Source: CAVVZJ01 sp963752755 (GTDB taxonomy: Bacteria; Planctomycetota; Planctomycetia; Isosphaerales; Isosphaeraceae). Taken from it: a stretch of 64,000 nt of DNA. The position numbers were made by a program, and so were the translations under genes. The notes under the pieces were generated by a model that searched no databases, was not told the origin of the DNA, and worked only from the letters and a program-made list of their open reading frames with translations. Where the stretch lies: positions 186,001 to 250,000 of the forward strand of contig CAVVZJ010000010.1 of NCBI GenBank assembly GCA_963752755.1, in the 5' to 3' direction. Within the stretch, counting starts at the first letter, position 1; each line of letters opens with the position of its first letter. Below are positions 9,913 through 19,088 of this stretch, piece after piece.

Positions 9913-12900
9913 ATGAAAACTGAGAGAAACTTTCGGTTCCTCCGATCCGTCGTTGGCGCCGTCGGGATCGTCCTCGGGGCGGTCGGCCTGGAGTTGCCTG
10001 CGAGCGAGGTGAAGCTTGCCGATCGCACGCTCGTGGTGCCCGAGGGCTTTGTCGTGGAGCAGGTGGCCGGGCCACCGCTGGTGGACCGGCCGATCGTGGC
10101 CGACTTTGATGAGCAAGGGCGGCTCTACGTCGCGGATTCGTCCGGCTCGAACGACCCGGTGAAAAAGCAGCTTGAATCGAAACCGCACCGTATTCTCCGC
10201 CTGGAAGACTCGAACGGTGATGGCAAGTTCGATCGCCGGACAATCTTCGCCGACCGGATGATGTTTCCGGAGGGGGCGATGTGGCGCAACGGCTCCCTCT
10301 ACGTCTCCGCCCCGCCAAGCATCTGGAAGCTCACCGACACCGACGGCGACGGAGTCGCCGACCGCCGCGAGGAGTGGTTCAACGGCCAGACCCTCACCGG
10401 CTGCGCCAACGACCTGCACGGGCCCTATCTCGGACCCGACGGCCTGATCTACTGGTGCAAGGGGGCCTTCGCGAAGCAGACTTACGAACGCCCCGAGGGC
10501 CAGCCGCCGTTCGTCACCCGCGCCTCGCACATCTTCCGGCGACGTCCCGACGGCTCCGGCTTCATCGAGCCGGTGATGACCGGCGGCATGGACAACCCGG
10601 TCGATTGCGTCTTCACCCGAGGCGGCGAGCGGGTCTTCACCACCACCTTCCTTCAGCACCCGGAGGCCGGTCGCCGCGACGGCCTGATCCACGCGATCTA
10701 CGGCGGCGTCTACGGTAAGGTCCACGACGTCCTCGAAGGGCACACGCGCACCAGCCCCGACGTCATGCCCGTCCTGGCCCATCTCGGCCCCGCGGCGCCT
10801 TGCGGGTTCACCCGGTACGAGTCGGACCGCTTCGGCGACGACTACCAGGACAACCTCTTCGCCTGCCTGTTCAACCTGCACAAGGTCACGCGGCATGTCC
10901 TCACACCCGATGGCGGTTCGTTCGCCTGCGAGACGGAGGACTTCGTCACCTCGCCCGACGTGGACTTCCACCCGACCGACGTGCTGGCCGACGCTGACGG
11001 CAGCCTGATCGTCATCGACACCGGCGGCTGGTACAAGCTCTGCTGCCCGACGTCCCAGCTTCACAAGCCCGATGTCCTCGGCGGGATTTATCGAGTCCGA
11101 CGCGTGGGCGCTCCGAAGCTTGAGGACCCACGCGGTCAGAGGCTCAACTGGTCCGACGTCCGTGCGGGCGACCTGGCCCGCCGGCTCGACGACCCTCGAC
11201 CCGCCGTCCGACAACGGGCTCGTGAAGCGTTGGCATCGCAGGGCTCGGCGGCGATCGCGGCCCTGGCGGCGACGATCGTGAGCGCGGGCGACCGGGGCGC
11301 GTCGGCATTGGGCCGGGAGAATGCGGTCTGGGCCGCCGGTCGGATTGACCACCCCGAGGCCCGTGAGCTCGTCCGCCGGGCGCTGGGCGACCGCGACGCC
11401 ATGGTTCGTCAGGCCGCACTCAACACGATCTCGCTCCACCGCGATCGCGAGGCCGCTCCGCAATTGACGGAGCTTCTCAAGAATTCGGACTCAGGTCTGA
11501 ACCGCCGCCTCGCCGCCGAGGCGCTTGGCCGGCTCGGAAATCCGGGGGCCGTCCCCGCCTTGCTTGAGGCCGCCGGACGGGCGACCGACCGGGCCAACGA
11601 GCATGCCGTGACCTACGCCCTCATCGAGATCGGCGACAAGGATTCGCTCGCCACTGGTTTGCAGAGTGACAATCCTCGCGTCCAGCGGGCGGCCCTGGTG
11701 GCGCTCGATCAACTGGGTGGGGCAGGCTTGAAGCCGGAGAACGTCGCTGGCCTGCTCGCGACGGAGGATCCCGGCTTGAGGGAAGCCGCCTCCTGGGTCC
11801 TCGGCCGACATCCCGACTGGGGCGACGCCCTGGCCGGCTTCCTGCAGGCGCGGCTCGAACAGGCCGACCACTCGCCCGGTGCTCGGGTCGAACTGGAACA
11901 ACAGCTCGGCCGCTTCGCCAGCTCGGAACCGATCCAGGAGTTGCTCGCGGAATCGGCCCGTGACGATTCCGCCCCGATCGACCTTCGCCTCACTGCACTC
12001 CGCGCGATGGCTCTCTCCGGGCTCAAAGAGGTCCCCGCGTCCTGGGTCGCCGCGCTCGTCCCAATCCTCTCCGGTAGCGACGACGCGGCCCTGAAGCAGG
12101 CCGTTGCAACCGCCAGGGCGTTGAAGATCTCTCGCGAGCGGGCCGGCGACTTGCCCGCGAAGCTGATCCACGTCGCCAACAACCCCGAGGCCCCGGAATT
12201 CCTCCGGCTCGACGCCCTGGCGGCCGTGCCGGGTGGCTTGACCCAGGTCAGTCCCGACATCTTCGGCTTCCTCGGCTCCCAGCTCGACCCCGAGCGACCC
12301 GTCTCCTCGCGCCTCGCCGCTGCCGACGTGCTGAGCAAGGCCGCCTTGAGTCACGACCAGTTGCTCGCCCTGGCCCGTCGGCTCGCGTCGATGGGGCCGC
12401 TGGAAGTCGATCGCCTGCTCGCCGCGTTCGACCGCACGAAGGACCCGGAGGTCGGTCGAGTGCTCGTCGAGTCGCTCCGCAAGTCGCCGGCCTTGCCGTC
12501 GCTTCGGGCCGAGACCCTCCAGCCGAAACTAGCAAAGTTCGGCGCGACTCTGGAGGGGCCGACCGCGACCCTCTTCGAGGCGATCGCGGCGAGTCGGGCG
12601 AACGAGTCGGCCCGACTGGAGGAACTGCTCGTCGTCGCTGCCGTCCGGAGACATTCGCCGCGGCCAGGCCGTCTTCAACGGCACCAAGGCCGCCTGTGCC
12701 TCGTGCCACTCGATCGGCTACCTCGGCGGCAAGGTCGGCCCCGACCTGACCCGGATCGGTCAGATCCGGACCGAACGCGACCTCCTGGAGTCGATCGCCT
12801 TCCCCAGCGCCAGCTTCGTCCGTAGCTTCGAGCCGATGGCCGTGGCGACCACGGATGGCCAGGTCTTCAGCGGTCTGCTTCGCAAGGACGCCGACGACGA

Positions 12901-13063
12901 GGTCGTCCTCCAGGTCGCCGCCGACAAGGAGGAGCACATCCCCCGCGACCAGGTCGAGGCCATGCAGCCGGCAACCGTCAGCGTCATGCCCGCCGGGCTC
13001 GATCAGCAGCTCACAACGCAGGAGCTGGCCGATCTCGTCACGTTCCTCAAGGCGTGCCGTTGA
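9913..13063 (+). CDS. PVC-type membrane-bound dehydrogenase: beta-propeller, HEAT repeats, cytochrome c (one frameshift)
   Basis: About 1,049 residues, starting at ATG 9913 with a signal peptide (VVGAVGIVLGAVGLELPAS). Residues about 35-400 form a sugar-dehydrogenase-like propeller with LADFDEQGRLYVADSS-type motifs, GAMWRNGSLYVSAPPSIWKL and DTGGWYKLCCP. Residues about 410-880 are HEAT repeats (LNRRLAAEALGRLGNPGAVP). The C-terminus is a heme c domain, GQAVFNGTKAACASCHSIG, with CASCH as covalent heme site and QLTTQELADLVTFLKACR at the end. The frame changes near 12645; without it the protein would lose its heme domain. Such proteins are abundant in Planctomycetota and are presumed periplasmic oxidoreductases passing electrons to cytochrome c; the substrate is unknown. 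Confidence 0.88.
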
Positions 13064-13081
13064 GGCGGCCGTTCAAGGGGC

Positions 13082-13154
13082 GATGGCTAATGGTCCATGG
13101 TCAACGCCGGGAAATACAAGAGCCCGTCGATCGACGATCGGTCCATCAGCCATC
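13082..13154. repeat. imperfect palindrome between dehydrogenase and lactonase genes
   Basis: GATGGCTAATGGTCC (13082-13096) is the near-complement of GGTCCATCAGCCATC (13140-13154), with 13 of 15 pairs. A perfect 12-bp palindrome, CGTCGATCGACG, lies inside at 13125-13136. It starts 19 bp after the dehydrogenase stop, so it could end transcription or be a small dispersed element; no second copy was noticed. Confidence 0.5.
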
Positions 13155-13212
13155 GACCCTGGATCATCAATCGTTTGCCATTCTCCATCCCGAGCCAACC
13201 GGAGTCGCCCCG

Positions 13213-14397
13213 ATGCCCCACCAACGATCCAACGTCCGCGCCGGCCTGCTCACCGCCCTGTTCCTTTCCCTCGCCGCCAGCACCTCCACGGCCGACGACG
13301 AGCCTCCCCAGGCCGGAAATGATCCGCTCTGGGTCTTCGTCGGCACCTACACCGGCGGCGAGAGCCAGGGGATTTACCGGCTCGAACTCGACCCGAAAAC
13401 CGGCAAGCTCTCCGGGCCGACGCTCGCCGCGGAGACGCCCAGCCCGTCCTTCCTCGCGATCGACCCGACCGGCAAGTCTCTCTACGCCGTCGGCGAGCTG
13501 ACCGAGTTCCAGGGCAAGCAGACTGGCTCCGTCGCCGCCTTCCAGCTCGACGCGAAGACGGGTGAGCTGACGCCGATCAACCGCCGATCCTCCGGCGGTG
13601 CGGGGCCTTGCCACGTCTTTGTCGATTCCAAGGGCCGGGCCGTCCTCGTGGCGAATTACGGCGGCGGCAGCGTCGCCTCGCTCCCAATCGGCGACGACGG
13701 CTCCCTCGGCGACCCGGCCTCCGTCATCCAGCATCACGGCTCCAGCGCCAATCCGCGACGCCAGGAAGGCCCCCACGCCCACTCGATCAACCTCGACAAA
13801 CAGAACCGCTTCGCCGTTGCCGCCGACCTCGGACTCGACAAGCTCCTGATCTACCGCTTCGACCCCGAGTCGGCCAGGCTCACCCCCAACGACCCGCCCT
13901 CCGCCGCGATCACCCCCGGTTCCGGCCCGCGCCACTTCGCCTTCCATCCCGATGGCCGCCACGCCTACGTAATCAACGAGCTGTCCTCAACCGTGACCGC
14001 CTTCTCCTACGACCCCGAGAGCGGCCGCCTGGAGACGATCCAGACGATCTCCAGCCGTCCCGAAGGGGCTACCGGCGTCAATTACCCCGCCGAGGTTCAG
14101 GTCCACCCCTCCGGCCGCTTCCTTTATGGCTCGAATCGTGGTGACGACACCCTCGCCATCTTCACCATCGGCCACGACGGCAAGCTTCAATCTGTTGGCC
14201 ACCAGTCCACCGGCGGCAAGAACCCCCGCAACTTCGGCATCGACCCGACCGGCCGCTTCGTCCTCGCCGCCAACCAGGACTCGAACTCGATCGTCGTCTT
14301 CCGCGTCGATCCCCAGACCGGCCGTCTTGAGCCGACCGGCACCGAGGTCAAGGTGCCCCGACCGGTCTGTGTGAAGTTCCTCAAGAAAGGCGCCTGA
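13213..14397 (+). CDS. lactonase family protein, seven-bladed propeller (6-phosphogluconolactonase type), exported
   Basis: 394 residues, intact. The start ATG 13213 gives a signal peptide (LLTALFLSLAASTSTAD); the frame is open further upstream, but only this start gives a sensible leader. Family motifs of the YbhE/Pgl lactonases are clear: FVGTYTGGESQGIY, PSFLAIDPTGKSLYAVGE, NRRSSGGAGPCHVFVD, VANYGGGSVAS, EGPHAHSINLDKQNRFAVAA, GSGPRHFAFHPDGRHAYVIN, EVQVHPSGRFLYGSNRGDD and NPRNFGIDPTGRFVLAANQD. Cytosolic members hydrolyse 6-phosphogluconolactone; exported planctomycete versions probably act on other lactones or are of unknown substrate. A bidirectional terminator follows. Confidence 0.88.
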   Translation: MPHQRSNVRAGLLTALFLSLAASTSTADDEPPQAGNDPLWVFVGTYTGGESQGIYRLELDPKTGKLSGPTLAAETPSPSFLAIDPTGKSLYAVGELTEFQGKQTGSVAAFQLDAKTGELTPINRRSSGGAGPCHVFVDSKGRAVLVANYGGGSVASLPIGDDGSLGDPASVIQHHGSSANPRRQEGPHAHSINLDKQNRFAVAADLGLDKLLIYRFDPESARLTPNDPPSAAITPGSGPRHFAFHPDGRHAYVINELSSTVTAFSYDPESGRLETIQTISSRPEGATGVNYPAEVQVHPSGRFLYGSNRGDDTLAIFTIGHDGKLQSVGHQSTGGKNPRNFGIDPTGRFVLAANQDSNSIVVFRVDPQTGRLEPTGTEVKVPRPVCVKFLKKGA

Positions 14398-14415
14398 TCC
14401 TTGATCCGGTCGGTT

Positions 14416-14463
14416 CTCTGCGAGCACCGTCTTCCCGATCGATCGAGAAGGGTGCTCGCAGAG
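14416..14463. terminator. bidirectional hairpin terminator
   Basis: CTCTGCGAGCACC and GGTGCTCGCAGAG form a perfect 13-bp stem, extended partly by GTCTTCCCGATC/GATCGAGAAG inside. It lies between the convergent lactonase and propeller genes, 18 bp after one stop and 22 bp from the other. Confidence 0.85.
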
Positions 14464-14485
14464 CCTCCGACAAATCCAGGAATCC

Positions 14486-15463
14486 TCAATTCGGCTCCTG
14501 CCTCAAGACCCGCAGGTCGTGGCTCCCATCCGGCCGCGCCATCTCGTAATAGAAGAACCGGGCCTCCGGCCGGTCGATCACGTCGAAATACCGCAAGGCC
14601 CCCGAACCATGCGGCGGCAAGCGCCACGGCCCCTGCCGGCTCACCCGCTCGAACCTCCGCAAATCATGGCTGAACGCTAACCCACAGCGCTCCTCGTAGT
14701 TCTCCTCGACCGACGCCGACCCATCAAAGATGGCCAGCCAGACCGGCGGCTCGTACCAGACGCATCCGATCCGGGCGCAATAGCGGTCCCAGCCCTCCCG
14801 GCTCGGACCGAAGACCTCACCCTCCCAGCTCCATCGGCGGCCATCCTCGCTGGTGGCCAGACCCGTCGCCGAGCGGATCAGGCCGGTGTTGTAGACGTCC
14901 GACGTGCCGTGAAGGTCGCGTTCGGAGGCCGGACGATCCGCCGTCGCGATACTGGCGATCATGTGATAAAGATTGCCGACACGGAAGAGAAACGGGTCCT
15001 TGACCCCTTCGGTCCCGGTCTCCGCGGCCGTCAGGACGGGCCGGGCGCCGGGTAGCTCGAACCCGTCCGGACGCTCCGCCTCGACCCGATCAATCCGCCA
15101 TCGACCGTCGGACGGATCGACGTAGCTGACGAACAAAGCCCACGTCCCACCCTCACGCACGAGAGCACAACGCTCGATGCTCGTGCTCCCGAGCTGATCC
15201 TTCGAGCCCGTCCAGATGTCTTCGAAGCTGACCCCGTCCCGCCCCTTCGCGATCCGGACCTCGGCCCCCCGGTCGGGTTCGACGCCACGAGGCCGTCGGA
15301 GGCGATAGACCAGGTAGAAATCTCCCGCCTCCCGATCGAACGTGACGCTCGGAGCTCCGGCCCAGTAGCCAGGACCCGTGCCCGGCGGCTGCCGGATCAC
15401 CTGCCCCTGACCCGGGTCGAAGGCTGGGAAGGCGGCAAGGTCGCGCGGATCGTCTTGGGCCAT
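14486..15463 (-). CDS. five-bladed beta-propeller protein, GH43/GH130-like
   Basis: 325 residues, intact, no signal peptide. Propeller blades are seen as YWAGAPSVTFDREAGDFYLV, RIAKGRDGVSFEDIW, ERCALVREGGTWALFVSYVD, GVKDPFLFRVGNLYHMIAS, ATSEDGRRWSWEGEVF and CGLAFSHDLRRFERVS. The pattern fits cytoplasmic glycosidase-like or glycoside-phosphorylase-like propellers; the exact family is uncertain, and acidic catalytic residues cannot be pinned down. Convergent with the lactonase and separated from it by a strong hairpin. A 134-bp gap without visible features separates its start from the glycosylase gene. Confidence 0.65.
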   Translation of the reverse strand: MAQDDPRDLAAFPAFDPGQGQVIRQPPGTGPGYWAGAPSVTFDREAGDFYLVYRLRRPRGVEPDRGAEVRIAKGRDGVSFEDIWTGSKDQLGSTSIERCALVREGGTWALFVSYVDPSDGRWRIDRVEAERPDGFELPGARPVLTAAETGTEGVKDPFLFRVGNLYHMIASIATADRPASERDLHGTSDVYNTGLIRSATGLATSEDGRRWSWEGEVFGPSREGWDRYCARIGCVWYEPPVWLAIFDGSASVEENYEERCGLAFSHDLRRFERVSRQGPWRLPPHGSGALRYFDVIDRPEARFFYYEMARPDGSHDLRVLRQEPN

Positions 15464-15597
15464 GGGTCGAGGCTCGCTCAGAAGAAACGGAAACCGGGAA
15501 CGCTGGTCGCGGCCCGCATTCTAGCGGGTCGTGCCCCGACGTCCAAACCCCGCGCGTCGACCGGCAAACTCGGGGGTTGATCGTCGTGAGTCGCGAG

Positions 15598-16197
15598 TCA
15601 CTTCCGCGAGACGTGCCGGTTCCCCTCGATGAAAAACCGGAGCGGCTTCTCGGCCCACTCGCCCGCGTAATCTACTCCAACCCGCGGGCCGGCGACCACG
15701 GCGAATGACTCCGCCGGCTCATCCGGCTCGGCGAAGACCAGCTCGCCCCCGGTCAGGTCATGACGGTTGAGTCGGCGATCGATCCCGAGCGCTCGGCAGA
15801 GCCGGCCGGGTCCGCTAGTGGACCCATCGATGTTCGCGATCGGCTCCAGCGCCCGGATCAAAACAGCCGACGCCACCCCCTCCGAGCCGGTCACGGCGTT
15901 CAGGCAATGGTGCATCCCGTAAATCAAGTAGACATACGCATGCCCCGGCGGCCCGAACATGACTTCCGTTCGGGCCGTCCGTCCCCGGGCCGAGTGGGCG
16001 GCCAAATCGTGCGGACCCAGGTAGGCTTCCGTCTCGACAACCCGGCCGACCTGCCAGACTCCGGCCGACCCCTTCACGAGCCGTTTCCCCAGCAAGGCCC
16101 TCGCGACCGTCTCGGCATCTCGATCGTAGAACCCACGCGGCAAGATCCGCCACGTCGGAGGCTCCCCGCTCAGCCTTGCTTTCCCTGGGCGTGCCAT
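15598..16197 (-). CDS. mpg: DNA-3-methyladenine glycosylase (AAG/Mpg family)
   Basis: 199 residues from ATG 16197, the usual length of bacterial AAG. The enzyme excises alkylated purines such as 3-methyladenine in base-excision repair. Family motifs: LPRGFYDRDAETVARALLGK, VVETEAYLGPHDLAAHSA (the Glu of ETEAY is the catalytic base), TEVMFGPPGHAYVYLIYGMH, CLNAVTG and GPGRLCRALGIDRRLN. The frame stays open upstream of the chosen start, but the family N-terminus begins here. Intact, and apparently monocistronic; a repetitive non-coding element lies upstream. Confidence 0.92.
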   Translation of the reverse strand: MARPGKARLSGEPPTWRILPRGFYDRDAETVARALLGKRLVKGSAGVWQVGRVVETEAYLGPHDLAAHSARGRTARTEVMFGPPGHAYVYLIYGMHHCLNAVTGSEGVASAVLIRALEPIANIDGSTSGPGRLCRALGIDRRLNRHDLTGGELVFAEPDEPAESFAVVAGPRVGVDYAGEWAEKPLRFFIEGNRHVSRK

Positions 16198-16260
16198 CCG
16201 CCACCGCCGTCCCGATTCCCCGTTAAAAACAAGATCGTCCGTACCAGCAACGCGAACCTG

Positions 16261-16269
16261 TGCTATAAT
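16261..16269 (+). promoter_or_regulatory. extended -10 promoter candidate
   Basis: TGCTATAAT is a perfect extended -10 box; only a weak -35 (GTACCA, 17-bp spacing) is seen. It points away from the glycosylase gene into 320 bp of non-coding DNA holding the phased NCGTC array, so any transcript would be a non-coding RNA or antisense to the PmoA-like gene's end. Confidence 0.4.
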
Positions 16270-16343
16270 TAACGCTAGCTTCTGAACTCTGTGACCGGGT
16301 CCGAATCCCTCCGGTCGCCTGCAAGACGTCGCGACGCCGCGGC

Positions 16344-16529
16344 GCGTCCCGTTCACCGAACGAACTTCAAAATGGGTAATTCCTATTGCTAAAGCTCAAA
16401 GTCTCAGGAGTTTGCGATCCCTTTCGCGGTGTGATACAGCGCGTCCCCCCGGCGTCTTTCGAACGTCTCCGAGGCGTCCCGGGCGCGTCGCAGGAGCGTT
16501 CATCGAGCGTCCCCGCGACGTCCCACGTC
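16344..16529 (+). repeat. phased NCGTC element, copy A
   Basis: Layout: GCGTC at 16344, header CCGAACGAACTTCAAAATGG at 16356-16375, about 65 bp of lower GC, then eight NCGTC/GCGTT boxes starting at 16441, 16452, 16463, 16474, 16485, 16496, 16507 and 16518, that is, exactly every 11 bp. Box sequences are GCGTC (six times, one as GCGTT) and ACGTC (twice); the bases between vary, with a loose unit consensus GCGTCCTCCGA. Copies B (34550-34718) and C (60981-61140) share the header and the header-to-array distance. The 11-base unit excludes an ordinary in-frame peptide repeat, and spacing of one helical turn suggests protein binding along one face. Confidence 0.75.
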
Positions 16530-16590
16530 TTCACGATCGGTCCGAGAAAGCCATTTCCGGCGACGCCCGGACGTCCTCCCCGAGCGCCGC

Positions 16591-17582
16591 TCACTTCTCC
16601 GGGATCGACTCGACCGGCAGGTCAGCGAACTCCTTCCACCGGGCGTCGATCCAGTCGGCCTCGGGCGCTCCGGGGTGGATGAGCAGGCCGTAGCGGAGTC
16701 GGAGCGGCTGCCCGGAAGGATCGTCCGCGGGCCTTCGAAGGTCAGGCTCGCGCCCATCCAGCCGTCGGCTCGGACGTGGAAGTGGGACGGGTAATTGGGG
16801 TTCTCGCGGATGGTCGAACAGGGTGATTCCCTCGACCGCAACCGGCGTGATCGGCCCCGAGTAATCGACCCAGCGGGCCCGCTTCCAGAAGCAGCCGTTG
16901 GGGCCTTGCTCGTTGACGTTCCCCTCCGAGTTGCGGATCAGGCCGCCGCCGTCGTTGATCCCGATCGTCCTGGCCATCCGGACGCCGATCAGGCCGAAGG
17001 GCGTCTTGCCGAGCGTGACCGGCCCGTTCGCGGCTTCGAGCTTCAGGTCGATCACCATCAGCCAGGAGTCGCGAAGGCGCGGATCGGCCAGCGAACGCAC
17101 CGCCACCCGGCGAAGCTCCCGGAGCTGGACGCGATCCTCCTTGCCGACCCACGTAATTGCGGGCGACGAGCGAGGCCTCGTCGCGGCCGTCGTCGTAGCG
17201 GAGGACGTTCTGTGTGACGATCCGGCCGGGGCCGCGGTCGTCCCAGAAGGAGTCGCCATTGACGTCGTTGTGGGAGATCCAGACGGAGTTGTGGTGGCTG
17301 TGCGTGACCGGGTCGTGGGGATGGCCCATCCGGGTCAGCGAGCGACCGGAGGGGCCGATCGACCGGGTAGAGGAACGGACGGCGGAGCGTCGGGCCGAAG
17401 TGGTAACGGGTCAGCTCGCGTCCGGCGTCCTCGAACGATGGCCTGGTCGTAGGGCAGGGGGAGGACCTGGATAGCGCGGGACCGGCCTCGGCGTCGGGCA
17501 GATCGAGCTGCGCCGGGACTCGCGCGGCCGTGATGGCCAGCGCGAGCCCGGTCAGGAAGGTGAGACCGATCGGGCGGGTCAT
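16591..17582 (-). CDS. PmoA-like DUF6807 family protein, exported (frameshifted)
   Basis: About 330 residues. ATG 17582 gives a signal peptide (GLTFLTGLALAITAARVPAQ). The body has the planctomycete PmoA-like signatures RPFLYPV, GHPHDPVTHSHHNSVWISHN, GDSFWDDRGPGRIV, FGLIGVRMARTIGINDGGGL, GCFWKRARWVDYSGP, NPNYPSHFHVRADGWMGASL and LRYGLLIHPGAPEADWIDARW. These are spread over several frames, with changes near 17345, 17160, 16795 and 16700. The family is called methane oxygenase PmoA in databases, but that name is not functional evidence. The start overlaps the stop of the upstream oxidoreductase gene by 2 bp (TCAT on the plus strand), so the two are translationally coupled. Confidence 0.8.
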
Positions 17583-18860
17583 ACCTTCGGCTCCCAGCCC
17601 TTGGCATACTCGCGCGACCACATTTCCATCGCCTCGGGGTCGTCGAGGATGCGGCCGTTCTTCGGGTCGCACTTGAGGGTGCGGCCGGTCCGGTGGGCGA
17701 TGTTGCCGAGGTGGCAGAGCAAGGTGCTCTTGTGGCCCTCGGCGATCTCGCTGTTGAGCTTCGCCTCGCCGCGGATCGCGTCGAGGAAGTTGACCTGGTG
17801 GGTCGTGTCGCCGCCGGGACCTTTGACGGTTTTCAGGACCTTGCCGTTGAGGTCGTAGATCGTGTAGCCGCCGCCGCTGATGCCGAGCGAGCCTTCCTCG
17901 CCGGTGAAGATCATCTCGTCGCCGTGGCCGCCGGGGCGGTAGCCGTTGCAGCTCAGTCCCTCCCAGGTGCACGACTTCTCGCCCTCGAAGTCGAAGCAGA
18001 CGGCGTGCGTGTCGGGCGTCTCCTGGTCGTCGTCGTAGCGGTAGCGCCCGCCGACGGAGGTGACGCGGGTCGGGTAATCGACGTCGAGACCCCAGCGGAG
18101 GACGTCGAGGTAATGGACGCCGTTGTTGCCGACCTCGCCGTTGCCCCAGTGCCAGAACCAGTGCCAGTTGTAGTGGAGGTAGTTGTCGTGATAGGGCCGG
18201 TGCGGCGCGGGGCCTTCCCACAGCTCGTAATTCAGGCCCTCGGGAACCGGGGCCTCCTTGCCGTGGCCGATGGAGGGGCGGTTGTTGTTGTAGAAGCTTC
18301 GGGCGAAGTACGGTCGTCCGATCGCGCCGGAACGGACCTGCTCGATCCCCTCGACCACCTTCGGCCAGCTCCGACGCTGGTTGCCCATCTGGACGACGCG
18401 CTGGTTCTTGCGAGCCGCCTCGACCAGCAGCTCGCCCTCGCGGGGGTTATGGCTGCAAGGCTTCTCGACATAAACATGCTTGCCCGCCGCACAGGCGAGG
18501 ATCGCCGCCGGGGCATGCCAGTGGTTGCAGGTGGCGATGATCAGGGCATCGACCGCCTTGTCGTCGAGGATCTTGCGGAAGTCCTCGACGGCCTTCGGGG
18601 TCCGCCCGCCGGCCTTGCTCACCGCCTCGGCCGCGCGTTCGGCCCGCTGCCGATCGACGTCGCAGACGTAGGCGACCTCGGCCCCCTTGAGCCTCGCGAA
18701 CTCCTCGGCGTGCGACAGTGCCCCGACCACCGGTGCCCATGACAGCAACAACAACCTTCTCGTTCGCCTGTCCTTGCGCCACCCGCGCCGACGTCCCGGC
18801 CAGCAACCCCGCCGCGGCGGCCGATCCGAGGAATTCCCGGCGATCGATTTTTCCGGTCAT
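17579..18860 (-). CDS. Gfo/Idh/MocA family oxidoreductase, Tat-exported (one frameshift)
   Basis: About 427 residues from ATG 18860. A twin-arginine signal (KIDRREFLGSAAAAGLLAG) is followed by the Rossmann start VVVAVMGTGGRG, then after a frameshift near 18725 EVAYVCDVDRQRAERAAEAV, KAVDALIIATCNHWHAPAAI, GKHVYVEKPCSHNPREGELL (the EKP lysine is the conserved catalytic one) and VQMGNQRRS. The second domain has the planctomycete pattern WHWFWHWGNGEVGNNGVHYL. These enzymes oxidise or reduce sugars with bound NAD(P). First gene of a two-gene operon with the PmoA-like protein. Confidence 0.9.
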
Positions 18861-19088
18861 GGTTCGTCCTTTCGCTTCGCTGGCGAACTCGGCCCCCCCT
18901 CCGGCCCCCGGGACGTTCCCGGCGGCCGAGGGTCGTTCACCCAGGCTACGCTAACGGAGGTTCAACCAACGATCAACATGACGCCGCGGCTGAACCCCCT
19001 TCGACAACCCGGGTATGATGAAACCAGGACCCGCCGTCCCCTGCGACGATCCAGGTGCTTTCCCTGCCAGTCCCGTGGTCCCCGACCG

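Larger units (their letters stand above)
16198..16590. other. 393-bp intergenic region with promoter-like site and repeat element
   Basis: Between the 5' end of the glycosylase gene and the 3' end of the PmoA-like gene. It holds an extended -10-like sequence (16261-16269, plus strand) and the first copy of the phased NCGTC element (16344-16529). No coding frame in it has protein-like composition. Confidence 0.6.

Noticed and set aside
16270..16335. tRNA-like T-arm (GGGTCCGAATCCC) downstream of TATAAT
   Set aside because: Only one arm-like piece; no anticodon arm, D-arm or acceptor pairing could be built.
16441..16522. CRISPR or in-frame peptide repeat as explanation of the 11-bp array
   Set aside because: Units of 11 bp are far too short for CRISPR and there are no distinct spacers; 11 is not a multiple of three, so no short peptide repeat results.
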